64,000 bases of DNA. Origin: Cellulosilyticum lentocellum DSM 5427. Lineage in GTDB: Bacteria > Bacillota > Clostridia > Lachnospirales > Cellulosilyticaceae. The position numbers and the translations under genes are program-made. How positions within the stretch are numbered: position 1 is the first letter of the stretch; the number at the start of each line of letters is the position of its first letter. The DNA lies in assembly GCF_000178835.2 (NCBI RefSeq), contig NC_015275.1, positions 1,819,001 to 1,883,000 of the forward strand. The letters run 5' to 3'. Positions 16,961 through 26,523 of the stretch are shown here, in pieces. Below the pieces are notes generated by a model. That model ran no database searches. It saw nothing but the letters and a program-made list of their open reading frames with translations, and was not told where the DNA came from.

Positions 16961-18943
16961 ATGAGCAAATTTGAGATTGTTTCTGAATTTAAACCCACAG
17001 GAGATCAGCCCCAAGCCATTACTGAGCTTGTAACAAGTATTAATGAAGGGCATAAGTATCAAACTCTATTAGGAGTAACAGGGTCAGGTAAAACATTTAC
17101 TATGGCTAATATCATAGAAAAGGTACAAAAGCCAACGTTAATTTTAGCACATAACAAAACATTAGCAGCACAGCTCTACAGTGAGTTCAAGGAGTTCTTT
17201 CCCAATAATGCAGTAGAATACTTTGTGTCTTATTATGATTATTATCAGCCAGAAGCGTATGTTCCTTCTAGTGATACGTATATCGAGAAAGACTCAAGCG
17301 TTAATGAGGAAATAGATAAATTACGTCACTCGGCAACAGCTGCTTTATGCGAACGAGAGGATGTTATTGTCATAGCCAGTGTATCTTGTATTTATGGTTT
17401 AGGAGACCCTATTGATTATTCTGAGCAAGTTTTATCCATTCGTACGGGAATGGAAATGGATAGAGATGATGTATTAAGAAAGCTGATACAGATTCAATAT
17501 ACACGTAATGATATGGATTTCGTTAGAGCAAGTTTTCGTGTGCGAGGAGATACAGTAGAGATTATTCCTGCTGGAATGTCTGAGAAAGCCATTAGAATTG
17601 AGTTTTTTGGAGATGAAATTGATCGTATAGCAGAGATAGACCCTCTGACAGGTAGTGTTTTTGGCTATAGGGAACATGTAGTCATTTTCCCGGCTTCTTT
17701 TTATGCTATTTCAAGTGAGAAGATGGAAGTAGCTTTGCAGCGTATTGAGAAAGAATTAGAAGAAAGACTGAAAGAATTTAAAGAAGAAGATAAGCTTTTA
17801 GAAGCACAGCGCCTTTCACAACGTACGCAGTTTGATATGGAAATGTTAAGAGAAATGGGCTATTGTTCAGGGGTAGAAAACTATTCAAGGCATTTATCCG
17901 GTAGGGAAGAAGGAGAAACCCCCTTTACCTTACTAGACTATTTCCCTAAAGACTTTTTAATGATTATTGATGAATCTCATATGACTATTCCACAGGTAAG
18001 GGCTATGTATAATGGAGACAGAGCTAGAAAAACCGTATTGGTAGACTATGGTTTTAGACTACCATCGGCTCTTGATAATAGGCCTCTTAAATTCGATGAA
18101 TTTGAAAGTAAGATTAATCAGTTATTATTTGTTTCAGCTACACCTGCTCAATACGAATTAGAACATTCACTTGCCATTGCCGAGCAGCTTATTCGACCAA
18201 CAGGACTTTTAGATCCAGTGATTGAGTTAAGACCTGTTAAAGGACAGATTGATGATTTATTAGGAGAAATCAATCAAATTGTGGCTAAAGGTGAGAAAGT
18301 CATGATTACTACACTTACCAAGCGTATGGCAGAAGACTTAACAACTTACATGGGTGAATTAGGTGTTAAAATTAAGTACCTTCACTCAGATATTGATACG
18401 CTAGAGCGGATTGAAATTATTAGAGATTTACGTATGGATGTATTTGATGTATTAGTGGGAATTAACCTTTTAAGAGAAGGCTTAGATATTCCAGAGGTAT
18501 CTTTAATTGCTATTTTAGATGCAGATAAAGAAGGCTTTTTACGTTCAGAAACTTCACTGATTCAGACTATAGGACGTGCAGCACGTAATGCTAATGGTAG
18601 GGTTATTATGTATGCGGATCAAGTGACCAAATCTATGAAAAATGCTATTTCAGAAACAGCTAGAAGAAGACAAATCCAAGAAGAATATAATGAGGCTCAT
18701 GGTATTGTGCCTGAAACGATTAAGAAAAAAATTAGAGACCTTATCATTGCCACTAAGACAGCAGATAAGGAAAAAGGCTTGCTAGCCGAAAAAGACCCAG
18801 AGTCTATGAGTAAAGAAGAATTAGAAAAGACTATGAAAAAAGTTGAAAAAGACATGAAGAAAGCGGCAACTGAGTTGCAATTTGAAAAAGCAGCCGAGTT
18901 GAGAGATGTCTTAATTAAACTTAAGCAAACTTATTTAAAATAG
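16961..18943 (+). CDS. uvrB: Excinuclease ABC subunit B
   Basis: A 660-residue helicase-like damage verifier of nucleotide excision repair. Walker A is GVTGSGKT (about residues 39-46). The beta-hairpin region around [12 protein letters not shown] inserts between DNA strands. The DEAD-like box is IIDESH, motif V/VI read [10 protein letters not shown] and QTIGRAARN. The C-terminal UVR coiled coil ([13 protein letters not shown]) binds UvrC. Full length for the family. GAGGGG lies before the ATG. Its promoter is preceded by a LexA-like box, which predicts SOS induction. In many clostridia uvrB and uvrA are adjacent. Here they are 10 kb apart with glycosidase genes and an insertion sequence between, though each keeps an SOS-type site. 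Confidence 0.97.
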   Translation: MSKFEIVSEFKPTGDQPQAITELVTSINEGHKYQTLLGVTGSGKTFTMANIIEKVQKPTLILAHNKTLAAQLYSEFKEFFPNNAVEYFVSYYDYYQPEAYVPSSDTYIEKDSSVNEEIDKLRHSATAALCEREDVIVIASVSCIYGLGDPIDYSEQVLSIRTGMEMDRDDVLRKLIQIQYTRNDMDFVRASFRVRGDTVEIIPAGMSEKAIRIEFFGDEIDRIAEIDPLTGSVFGYREHVVIFPASFYAISSEKMEVALQRIEKELEERLKEFKEEDKLLEAQRLSQRTQFDMEMLREMGYCSGVENYSRHLSGREEGETPFTLLDYFPKDFLMIIDESHMTIPQVRAMYNGDRARKTVLVDYGFRLPSALDNRPLKFDEFESKINQLLFVSATPAQYELEHSLAIAEQLIRPTGLLDPVIELRPVKGQIDDLLGEINQIVAKGEKVMITTLTKRMAEDLTTYMGELGVKIKYLHSDIDTLERIEIIRDLRMDVFDVLVGINLLREGLDIPEVSLIAILDADKEGFLRSETSLIQTIGRAARNANGRVIMYADQVTKSMKNAISETARRRQIQEEYNEAHGIVPETIKKKIRDLIIATKTADKEKGLLAEKDPESMSKEELEKTMKKVEKDMKKAATELQFEKAAELRDVLIKLKQTYLK

Positions 18944-18973
18944 TGATTGAATGAATTTAATAATAAGAAGTGG

Positions 18974-19015
18974 TGGTTGTGCAAGCTATGTGGATTCATG
19001 GCACAACCATTATTT
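18974..19015 (+). terminator. Terminator of uvrB
   Basis: 9-bp stem TGGTTGTGC/GCACAACCA around an 18-base loop, followed by TTATTTTAA. The T-tract is imperfect. Confidence 0.65.
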
Positions 19016-19050
19016 TAAGTTATAATAGATGGATTTAAAGGTGAAGATTT

Positions 19051-19106
19051 TAATACTTCTTTGATGATATTCATATGTAAAATCATCAAAGAAGTATTAT
19101 TTTTTG
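19051..19106 (+). terminator. Second tandem terminator upstream of the GH3 gene
   Basis: Perfect 18-bp stem (19051-19068 with 19082-19099), 13-base loop, followed by six T. It is a much better terminator than the one just upstream. A TATAAT at 19021 could start a short RNA ending here, but its -35 is poor. Confidence 0.85.
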
Positions 19107-19226
19107 ATTTATAGAAATAAGTTAGTATAAGTAAAAATGATAGGGAAAATAGTAAGAAAAGTAAAGTGTTGTTTGTAGAAAAATTCATGTATTAAATAAA
19201 GAAACTATGTAGTAACATGATTTTAA

Positions 19227-19281
19227 ATACATATGAAAGTGATAGAGTAGTATGAACTTATTTTACAAACAATACATATGA
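19227..19281 (+). repeat. Direct repeat ATACATATGA in the GH3 upstream region
   Basis: The gene-less stretch 18944-19305 holds two terminators and then about 200 bases of AT-rich DNA. Within it ATACATATGA occurs at 19227-19236 and again at 19272-19281, 45 bases apart, the second 24 bases before the GH3 start codon. The 45-base spacing is roughly four helical turns, compatible with a regulator contacting both copies. No confident -35/-10 pair could be assigned. Confidence 0.4.
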
Positions 19282-19305
19282 GAATTGGGAAGGAATTCAT
19301 ATCTT

Positions 19306-21504
19306 ATGAGTGAGAAAGATGCAAGGTTAATAAACAAATTGTTAGAGAAACTAACATTAGAAGAAAAGATTGGAATGATTCATGGTGCAAGTTTATTTAG
19401 AACAAAGGGTGTAGAAAGACTTGGTATTCCATCACTTAAAATGTCAGATGGTCCTATGGGTGTTCGTATGGAATTTGCAGATACAGAGTGGAGAGCTGTT
19501 GGAAATACAGATGATTATGTCACTTATTTACCAAGTAATAGTGCTATTGCGGCTACTTGGAACCGAGAACTAGCAGGTAAAGCAGGAGAGGTGTTAGGTG
19601 AAGAAGCCAGAGGCAGAGGAAAAGATATTATATTGGCACCTGGTATTAATATAAAAAGGAGCCCCTTATGTGGGAGAAATTTTGAGTATATGAGTGAGGA
19701 TCCTTATCTGGTTAAAGAACTTACAGTACCTATGATTAGAGGTATTCAAAAATATGATGTGGCAGCTTGCGTAAAACACTTTATTGCTAATTCTCAAGAA
19801 ACGCAAAGATTATGGGTAGATACATTAGTTGATGAAAGGACATTGCAAGAAATTTATTATCCCGCATTTAAAGATGCTGTTAAAAGAGCAAATACCTATT
19901 CATTAATGGGTGCATATAATCTACTTAATGGTAAACATTGTTGTGAAAATGAAAAACTGCTAGATGAAGTTTTGCGTGAACAATGGGGGTATGATGGAAC
20001 GATTGTATCTGACTGGGGAGCAGTTCATAACACCCAAGCAGCAGCAGAATGTTCTTTAGATGTGGAAATGAATATAACTAATGATTTTGATGACTATTGT
20101 TTGGCTAAGCCATTACTGAAAAAAGTGAAATCTGGAGAAATTGATGAATTATGCATCGATAATAAAGTTAAAAATATCCTTAGAATGATGCTACGCCTTC
20201 ATATGATTGGAGATCAAGTGGAAGAAAGAAAGGCTGGAACTTACAATACAAAAACACATCAAGAAGCTGTATTGGAAGTAGCAAGAGAATCTGTTATTTT
20301 GCTAAAAAATGATAACAATGAACTACCACTTAAGAAAAAAGGATTAAAGAAAATAGCTGTGATTGGACAAAATGCAGTTCAAATTCATTCTAATGGAGGG
20401 GGAAGTGCAGAGGTTAAAGCACTCTATGAGATATCTCCACTTATGGGAATCAAAAAGATATTAGGTGGAAATGCAGAGGTTGTTTTTGCTGAGGGGTACT
20501 ATATTCCTAAAAGATGTGAAGAGAGTGACCAAAACTGGCAAGCAACTAGTATCTATGACAAGTCTTTGGAAATAGCAGATATTACAGGAGAGAATATTGG
20601 AGGTAATTCGGAAGATAGAATTGAAGAAAGAAGGAAGCAGATTCAAGATCAACTGAGAGAAGAAGCGGTAGCACTTGCTAAAGAAGTCGAAGTGGTTATT
20701 TTAATTGGTGGTCTTAATCATGATTATGATGTAGAGGGACTTGACAGAGAGCATATGAGATTACCTTATGAGCAAGATGCATTAATTCAGGCAGTTTTAG
20801 AAGCTAATCCTCATACAATAGTAGTGATTTATGCAGGAGCCCCAGTAGAAATGCCATGGATAGAACAAGCTGATTCTGTTGTGTGGAGTTATTATGCAGG
20901 AATGGAAGGTGGTACTGCATTAGCGGAAATATTATGGGGAGAAGTCAATCCCTCTAGTAAGCTTCCAGAAACATTCATAAAAAAAGAAATACAGTGCCCA
21001 GCACATTTTATTGGAGAATTTGGGAACAAGGATGTTGTTGCATATAAAGAAGGAATCATGGTAGGTTATCGTTATTACGATACGTATTGTACAGACATTC
21101 TATTCCCATTTGGATATGGATTATCTTATACGGAATTCTTATATGATGATTTAAAAGTACAATTATTAGAGAAAGAAAATGAGTTATCAGTTATTGTAGA
21201 AGCTAGTATAAAAAACATAGGAAATTTAGAAGGTGCAGAAGTGGTTCAGCTTTATATAGTTGATGTAGAAGCAAGTGTAGAACGTCCTTTACATGAATTA
21301 AAAGCTTTTGAAAAGATAAATCTTAAGCCGGAAGAAGTACATAAAATACAATTTGTTTTAAATGAAGAAGCGTTTAGTTTTTATAGTATTGAAGATAGGT
21401 GTTTTAGGATAGAAGATGGTGCATTTATGATACAAGTAGGAAGTTCTTCTAGAAATATTCACTTAGAAGAAGAAATAATAATTACCCGTAATTATTTTAA
21501 GTAA
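19306..21504 (+). CDS. Glycoside hydrolase family 3, beta-glucosidase-like
   Basis: A 732-residue enzyme without signal peptide, so it acts on imported oligosaccharides. The N-terminal GH3 barrel (about 10-300) contains the catalytic nucleophile Asp in TIVSDWGAVH, the substrate-binding VKHFIANSQE and GRNFEY segments. A GH3 C-terminal alpha/beta sandwich (about 345-590) and a fibronectin-III-like domain (about 630-730, NIGNLEGAEVVQLYI) complete the usual architecture. The sugar may be glucose or xylose; sequence reading cannot decide. ATG 19306 is chosen because the family N-terminus starts there. The AAGGA site is eleven bases upstream, a long spacing. A TTG at 19285 would add seven unlikely residues. 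The GH2 gene follows after 26 bases, forming an operon. Confidence 0.92.
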   Translation: MSEKDARLINKLLEKLTLEEKIGMIHGASLFRTKGVERLGIPSLKMSDGPMGVRMEFADTEWRAVGNTDDYVTYLPSNSAIAATWNRELAGKAGEVLGEEARGRGKDIILAPGINIKRSPLCGRNFEYMSEDPYLVKELTVPMIRGIQKYDVAACVKHFIANSQETQRLWVDTLVDERTLQEIYYPAFKDAVKRANTYSLMGAYNLLNGKHCCENEKLLDEVLREQWGYDGTIVSDWGAVHNTQAAAECSLDVEMNITNDFDDYCLAKPLLKKVKSGEIDELCIDNKVKNILRMMLRLHMIGDQVEERKAGTYNTKTHQEAVLEVARESVILLKNDNNELPLKKKGLKKIAVIGQNAVQIHSNGGGSAEVKALYEISPLMGIKKILGGNAEVVFAEGYYIPKRCEESDQNWQATSIYDKSLEIADITGENIGGNSEDRIEERRKQIQDQLREEAVALAKEVEVVILIGGLNHDYDVEGLDREHMRLPYEQDALIQAVLEANPHTIVVIYAGAPVEMPWIEQADSVVWSYYAGMEGGTALAEILWGEVNPSSKLPETFIKKEIQCPAHFIGEFGNKDVVAYKEGIMVGYRYYDTYCTDILFPFGYGLSYTEFLYDDLKVQLLEKENELSVIVEASIKNIGNLEGAEVVQLYIVDVEASVERPLHELKAFEKINLKPEEVHKIQFVLNEEAFSFYSIEDRCFRIEDGAFMIQVGSSSRNIHLEEEIIITRNYFK

Positions 21505-21530
21505 CTCTAGAAATGAAATGAGGAGGACTT

Positions 21531-24338
21531 ATGTTAGAAAAAATTGATTTAAAAGGGAAATGGCAATTCGAATTAGATCAGCAGATGAAGGGGATTGATG
21601 AGTGCTATTTTTCGAGAAATTTAAAAGATGAAATGATACTACCTACAACAACTTCAGAAGCCAAAAAGGGAGAGTATAAGCTGGAAGAAAATATGGGTTA
21701 TCTAACTGACCCTTACTTATTTGAGGGATATGCATGGTATGCAAAGGAAATAATAATACCTAAGCAGTATCTCAATAAGACGATAAAATTAACATTAGAA
21801 CGCACAAGAATTTCACATGTATGGATAGATGATCAATATGTAGGAAACTGTAATAGTCTTTGTTCAAAACATATTTATGAGTTGAGTAAATATATTATTA
21901 GAACTCATCATAAGATAACTATTATGACTGATAATACAGCTTATCCTACAAAGGGAGGGCATATGACGTCTCCCGATACGCAAACGAATTGGAATGGTAT
22001 AACAGGTGAGATAAGTCTAATCATTTATGATGATGTATACTTGTCAAATGTAAAGCTATATACAGACATTCATACTAAATCCGTAAGGATAAAAGGTGAT
22101 CTTAAGATAAAAGACACCCTCAAGCACAATAATGAGATGGTGCTTTGTGCGTATGTAATAGATGAAAAAGAGACTTTTGAAAAACAAAAAATGCAGATAA
22201 AAGATGAACGGCTTGACTGGTTATACTATCTAGGAGAAAAAGCGATTTTATGGAGTGAATACACCCCTAAAGTGTATTCTTTAGTTATAGAAATAGAAAA
22301 ACAAGGTGAGTGTATAGATAGAAGTGAATATCCCTTTGGATTACGAGAGTTTAAAGCTGAGAAAAATAGATTTACTATAAATGGAAATGATACTTTTCTC
22401 AGAGGAAAACATGATGGTCTTATTTTCCCACTGACTGGCTATGCTCCTACCGATGTAGAGAGTTGGCTACAAATAATGCAAACTGCTAAGTTGTATGGGA
22501 TTAATCATTATCGTTTTCATACATGCTGTCCACCAAAGGCTGCTTTTACTGCAGCAGACCAACTAGGTATTTATATGGAGCCGGAGTTACCATTCTGGGG
22601 AACAATAACTTCACCATTAGATGAGCAGCATGATGAAGAGATGCATCAGTATTTAGTTAATGAGGGATATAGAATTTTAGATGAATTTGGAGACCATCCC
22701 TCTTTTGTAATGATGTCATTAGGAAATGAACTATGGGGTAATAAAGAGGTACTCAACGCTATTCTTGGAGCTTATAAAAACTATGATAATAGACATCTTT
22801 ATACACAAGGATGTAATAACTTTCAATTTTCGCCTTGTATTCTAGAAAATGATGATTTTTTCTGTGGTGTTAGATTTTCAGAAGATAGATTGTTTAGAGG
22901 TTCATATGCTATGTGCGACGCACCACAAGGACATATTCAAGTGCAGCCACCTAGTACAACACATTGTTATGATGATAAGATACGTCCTACTATGGGGGTA
23001 TTTCATTCAAAAAATAAAGAAGGCTCTATAGAAATCCAATATGGTACAGGTATAAAAACGGTTAATTTGATAGAATCAGAAGAGCTTATTCCCAATGTAC
23101 CAGTGATCGCTCATGAAATTGGACAATATGAAGTGTTCCCCAATTTTAAAGAAATTCAGAAGTATAAAGGGGTATTAGAACCTCGGAATTTGCAAGTATT
23201 TGAGAAAAGGCTTAGTAAGTCAGGTATGTTACATAGGGCAGACGCTTATTTTAAGGCATCAGGGAAATTGGCAGCAGCATGCTACAAAAATGAAATAGAG
23301 ACAGCTTTTCGTAGTCATGAATTAGCAGGCTTTCAAATATTAGATTTACAAGATTTTACAGGTCAAGGCACCGCATTAGTAGGTATGCTAGATGCTTTTA
23401 TGGAAAGTAAAGAGCTTATAACGCCAGAAAAGTGGAAAAGTTTTTGTTCAGATGCAGTTCTTATGGCTAAGTTTCCAAGTTATGTTTGTGAATTAAATGA
23501 AGTTTTTAAGAGTACTATAGAAATAGCGTATTTTAGACCTGAAATAGTTCATGATGCAAGGCTAAAAATTAAATTACTTAGTCAAGAAGAGGAATTTTAT
23601 ACAGAAATAGTTACAGTGGGGGATATTGCAGCAGGGCATACGGTGTTGTATGAGTTGGCCATTCAATTCCCGAATACTCTAGAACCGAGAGCAATAACAT
23701 TAACAATAGAGATTAATAACACGGATATACAAAATAGCTATACATTGTGGGTTTATCCTAGTTTAATGGAAGAGATTAATAATGAAGATGAGATTGTTAC
23801 TACAAGCTTAGAGAAGGCGTGTGAAGCATTGCAAGTAGGAAAACGAGTACTGTACTTACCTGAAATAAAGAACAATACTCATTCAATAGAGGGGACCTAT
23901 TGTACGAATTTCTGGAATTATCCCATGTTTAGGTCTATTTCTGAGAGTGTGGGCAAACCAGTGCCTATTGGTACCATGGGTTTATTAATTGATTATAAAC
24001 ATCCAGCATTGAAATATTTCCCAAGTGAGTTTTATACGACACCTCAATGGTTTGATATAGTGTGCAGATCTAATTCTACTATATTAGATGGTATAATTTC
24101 GGCACCTATAGTACAAACAATAGATAATTTTGAGAGAAATCATATGCTAGGATTGATTTTTGAAGTCAAGATAGGGGAAGGGAAACTTTTAGTTTGCACC
24201 GCTGAACTGGATTACTTACAAGATAGCATATCAGCAAAATGGCTTTACTATAGCTTGAAAAAATACGTAAGTACAGAGACATTTGAACCTAAAGAGAAAA
24301 TGGCTCTAGAGGTATTTAAAAGACTTTATCAAAAATAG
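21531..24338 (+). CDS. Glycoside hydrolase family 2 enzyme
   Basis: A 935-residue cytoplasmic glycosidase. The N-terminal sugar-binding domain (about 1-165, with GYAWYAKEI and RTRISHVWID) is a GH2 jelly roll. The Ig-like domain (about 170-270) and the TIM barrel (about 275-580) follow. The acid/base Glu is in LGNELWG and the nucleophile is probably the Glu in IAHEIGQYEV. The last 350 residues are an accessory region ending in FEVKIGEGKLLVCT, seen in long GH2 proteins. Specificity could be beta-galactosidase, beta-mannosidase or another exo-activity. With a secreted GH26 mannanase nearby in the window, a beta-mannosidase or galactosidase role is attractive but unproven. AGGAGG lies just before the ATG, and the gene is co-transcribed with the GH3 gene. 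Confidence 0.88.
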   Translation: MLEKIDLKGKWQFELDQQMKGIDECYFSRNLKDEMILPTTTSEAKKGEYKLEENMGYLTDPYLFEGYAWYAKEIIIPKQYLNKTIKLTLERTRISHVWIDDQYVGNCNSLCSKHIYELSKYIIRTHHKITIMTDNTAYPTKGGHMTSPDTQTNWNGITGEISLIIYDDVYLSNVKLYTDIHTKSVRIKGDLKIKDTLKHNNEMVLCAYVIDEKETFEKQKMQIKDERLDWLYYLGEKAILWSEYTPKVYSLVIEIEKQGECIDRSEYPFGLREFKAEKNRFTINGNDTFLRGKHDGLIFPLTGYAPTDVESWLQIMQTAKLYGINHYRFHTCCPPKAAFTAADQLGIYMEPELPFWGTITSPLDEQHDEEMHQYLVNEGYRILDEFGDHPSFVMMSLGNELWGNKEVLNAILGAYKNYDNRHLYTQGCNNFQFSPCILENDDFFCGVRFSEDRLFRGSYAMCDAPQGHIQVQPPSTTHCYDDKIRPTMGVFHSKNKEGSIEIQYGTGIKTVNLIESEELIPNVPVIAHEIGQYEVFPNFKEIQKYKGVLEPRNLQVFEKRLSKSGMLHRADAYFKASGKLAAACYKNEIETAFRSHELAGFQILDLQDFTGQGTALVGMLDAFMESKELITPEKWKSFCSDAVLMAKFPSYVCELNEVFKSTIEIAYFRPEIVHDARLKIKLLSQEEEFYTEIVTVGDIAAGHTVLYELAIQFPNTLEPRAITLTIEINNTDIQNSYTLWVYPSLMEEINNEDEIVTTSLEKACEALQVGKRVLYLPEIKNNTHSIEGTYCTNFWNYPMFRSISESVGKPVPIGTMGLLIDYKHPALKYFPSEFYTTPQWFDIVCRSNSTILDGIISAPIVQTIDNFERNHMLGLIFEVKIGEGKLLVCTAELDYLQDSISAKWLYYSLKKYVSTETFEPKEKMALEVFKRLYQK

Positions 24339-24496
24339 TATTGATGCAAATTAACTAATGATATCAGATAAGTAAAGTAGTACAATGCTATTAAGTGACT
24401 TGAAAACTTTTGAATAAAACGTGGTATTAATATAGTTTTCACTTTTATGTCAAAAAAGGCTTAACGATATACTAGACGTTAGAAGCAATAAATGCA

Positions 24497-24531
24497 GGAA
24501 TTCCTCACCTAATGAAGATATAAGGAATTCC
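24497..24531 (-). terminator. Weak hairpin downstream of the second DegV gene
   Basis: Two EcoRI-containing GGAATTCC palindromes (24497-24504 and 24524-24531) can pair with each other as a 9-bp stem. The minus-strand 3' side reads TGCATTTATT, a poor T-tract. It may act for both the GH2 operon and the DegV gene. Confidence 0.4.
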
Positions 24532-24542
24532 ACTATATTAGT

Positions 24543-25388
24543 TTATTTAGTAAAATAAGCAAGACCGATGCTACCAGGACCAACATGAAGGCCAATAACA
24601 GGGCCAATAGATTGAATTTGGATTTTACGGCCTAGTTGGGTTTCTAGTGCTTTAGCTAATGCTAATCCTTCTTCTTCACAATTGATATGATGAACAATGA
24701 CATCACCTAAATCGCATTCAGCTAAATCACTCATAAAACCTTGAATAATAGCATCAATAGCTTTTTTCTTAGTACGAACTTTAGTAAAAACAGAGGTTTG
24801 TCCATCTTTAACGGTTAAGATAGGCTTTATTTGCAATAACGTTCCCAATAAAGCAGCAGCCCCCCCAATGCGACCTCCTTTTTTTAGATAAGTAAGGGTG
24901 TCGGGGGTGAATAGAAAGCGACTATGATTAATAACTGCTTGAGCAGCAGCAACTACTTCGCTTATGTTTTTACCTTCTGAAGCAGCTTTAGCAGCTTCAA
25001 GTGCAGTAAAACCAAGTTGCATACAGTTTGTGCGAGAGTCTAAAATTTCTATTTCTGCATGAGGGTATTTTTCTATAATCATATCTTTAGTAGAATGTGC
25101 ACTAGCGTAGGTACCACTCATTTCCGAAGAAAGAAAAATAGCTACAATACTATTCCCTTGTTTAATTAAATTTTCGAAGGTGTCATACATTTCACCAGGA
25201 GTAGGTTGAGAAGAAGTAGGAATTTCAGGAGATTTAGCCATTTCTTCATAAAAGGTTTCATTTTTGATATCTACTTCCCTTAATACTTGGTCATTTAAGT
25301 GTACACCTAAGGAAACAATAGAAATATCATATTTTAAACGTTCTTGTTCAGGAATGTAAGACGTACTGTCTGTAACAATTTTAATCAT
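24543..25388 (-). CDS. DegV family fatty-acid-binding protein (second copy)
   Basis: About 281 residues. Family marks are IVTDSTSYIP at the N-terminus, IPTSSQPTPGE, the fatty-acid loop SSEMSGTY, LTYLKKGGRIGG and HVGPGSIGLAYF at the end. The predicted role is binding a fatty acid for FakA-type phosphorylation. It diverges strongly from the DegV protein at 14746-15600, so the two are old paralogues rather than a recent duplication. ATG 25388 is preferred over a TTG two codons upstream because AAAGGAG is seven bases before it. It is transcribed divergently from udk. Confidence 0.92.
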   Translation of the reverse strand: MIKIVTDSTSYIPEQERLKYDISIVSLGVHLNDQVLREVDIKNETFYEEMAKSPEIPTSSQPTPGEMYDTFENLIKQGNSIVAIFLSSEMSGTYASAHSTKDMIIEKYPHAEIEILDSRTNCMQLGFTALEAAKAASEGKNISEVVAAAQAVINHSRFLFTPDTLTYLKKGGRIGGAAALLGTLLQIKPILTVKDGQTSVFTKVRTKKKAIDAIIQGFMSDLAECDLGDVIVHHINCEEEGLALAKALETQLGRKIQIQSIGPVIGLHVGPGSIGLAYFTK

Positions 25389-25571
25389 TTTCAAACTCCT
25401 TTATAGCATACTATAAGTTTATTAAAACAATTTCATATGTATTTTATATGTTTATAATATATTCCATCTAGTTTTTTAGATGAAATCCTAGCCAAGTATA
25501 GATCACTATGTTATGATGAAATATAGTGGCTATGAGCCAAGCAAACAGAATGTGACTAGATGGAGGATACT

Positions 25572-26195
25572 ATGAAAGAAATTTTAATCATAGGTATTGC
25601 AGGTGGAACGGGTTCTGGAAAAACAACTTTAACCCAAAAAATAAAAGAAGCGTTTAATGATGATGTTGTCGTTTTATCTCATGATTATTACTATAAATCT
25701 AATGCGCACTTAACATATGAGGAGCGTACAAAATTGAATTACGATCATCCTAATGCGTTTGATACAGATCTTTTAATTGAACATGTACGTAGACTCAAAC
25801 AGGGTGAGACTATTTCACACCCAGTTTATTCATTTGTAGAACATACACGTTTAGAAGAAGTTATGGAAGTACAACCTAGGAAAGTTATTATTGTTGAAGG
25901 CATTCTTATTTTTGAGAGTCAAGAACTTTGTGACTTAATGGATATCAAAGTATTTGTAGATACTGATGCAGATTTACGTATTATTAGAAGACTTTTACGT
26001 GATGTAAAAGAAAGAGGAAGAGACTTAGATTCAGTTATTAATCAATATATTGGAACGGTTAAACCAATGCATGAGCGTTTTGTAGACCCAACTAAAAAGC
26101 GTGCCGATGTCATTATTCCAGAAGGTGGCTTTAACTCAGTAGCACTTTCTATGTTATTAGAACAAATTCGTAACTTTATAGCTAATCAAAAATAA
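25572..26195 (+). CDS. udk: Uridine kinase
   Basis: A 207-residue P-loop kinase that phosphorylates uridine and cytidine to UMP and CMP in pyrimidine salvage. Walker A is GIAGGTGSGKTT at residues 7-18, SHDYYYK carries the substrate-binding Asp, and VEGILIFE is the second nucleotide-site strand. LRIIRRLLRDVKERGRD is the lid region with Arg residues for phosphate. An in-frame ATG at 25560 exists, but GGAGG ends five bases before 25572 and family proteins begin at this point. An insertion sequence starts six bases after the stop codon, apparently inside the gene's own terminator, so transcript ending is now provided by a hairpin inside the element. Confidence 0.95.
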   Translation: MKEILIIGIAGGTGSGKTTLTQKIKEAFNDDVVVLSHDYYYKSNAHLTYEERTKLNYDHPNAFDTDLLIEHVRRLKQGETISHPVYSFVEHTRLEEVMEVQPRKVIIVEGILIFESQELCDLMDIKVFVDTDADLRIIRRLLRDVKERGRDLDSVINQYIGTVKPMHERFVDPTKKRADVIIPEGGFNSVALSMLLEQIRNFIANQK

Positions 26196-26205
26196 ATTAA
26201 AGGGG
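26186..26205 (+). repeat. Left arm of a 20-bp inverted repeat flanking the insertion sequence
   Basis: TCAAAAATAAATTAAAGGGG is the exact reverse complement of 28020-28039. It begins in the last codons of udk and includes its stop. Joined without the element, the two arms would make a terminator with a T-rich 3' side, so they look like the former udk terminator. The last five bases may instead belong to the element ends. Confidence 0.8.
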
Positions 26206-26227
26206 ATGTAAAAAAACTCCCCTAACG

Positions 26228-26265
26228 AAAAAATCGCTGAGGTCGTAAGACTTCAGCGATTTTTT
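26228..26265 (+). terminator. Terminator inside the left end of the insertion sequence
   Basis: 17-bp stem with one G-T pair (26228-26244 with 26249-26265), GTAA tetraloop and T7. It stops udk transcription from entering the transposase gene and replaces the interrupted native terminator. Confidence 0.88.
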
Positions 26266-26268
26266 TGG

Positions 26269-26274
26269 TATAAT
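26269..26274 (+). promoter_or_regulatory. -10 box of the transposase gene
   Basis: TATAAT ends six bases before the ATG, which predicts a leaderless or nearly leaderless mRNA. No ribosome site is visible. A -35 would fall inside the terminator stem. Confidence 0.4.
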
Positions 26275-26280
26275 TTATTT

Positions 26281-26523
26281 ATGCTACTAAACAAAAATAC
26301 CAATGATAATTTTACACCAAGACAGCTAAAATTACCATTGGATATCGAAAAAATAATTGATATTTCAGATCCAGTATATACTTTATGCGAAGTAATGGAT
26401 CACATTGACCTAACACGATATTTTGTAGAGAAGGACTGCAAAACAGGTCGTCCAAGATGTGATTCAGATAAAATGCTTAAGATTATACTTTTACTTTTAT
26501 GGAGCATGGCATTAGTTCTTTAA
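26281..26523 (+). pseudogene. IS1182 transposase, N-terminal fragment before a frameshift
   Basis: 80 residues, of which about the first 70 (TPRQLKLPLDIEKII through GRPRCDSDKMLKIIL) are the DUF772-type N-terminal domain of IS1182 transposases. Around 26490 the frame is lost: the native order KIILF.FMEHGISSLR continues in the -1 frame, where the next fragment starts. The junction CTTTTACTTTTATGG has no canonical X-XXY-YYZ slip site, so loss of one T, or a sequencing error, is more likely than programmed frameshifting. Together the two parts make a normal-length transposase of about 530 residues. Confidence 0.8.

Noticed and set aside
16538-17062. A 174-residue open frame on the minus strand across the DUF1540 gene and the uvrB start
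   Set aside because: It covers a promoter, a LexA-like box and a terminator and is antisense to two clear genes. No ribosome site.
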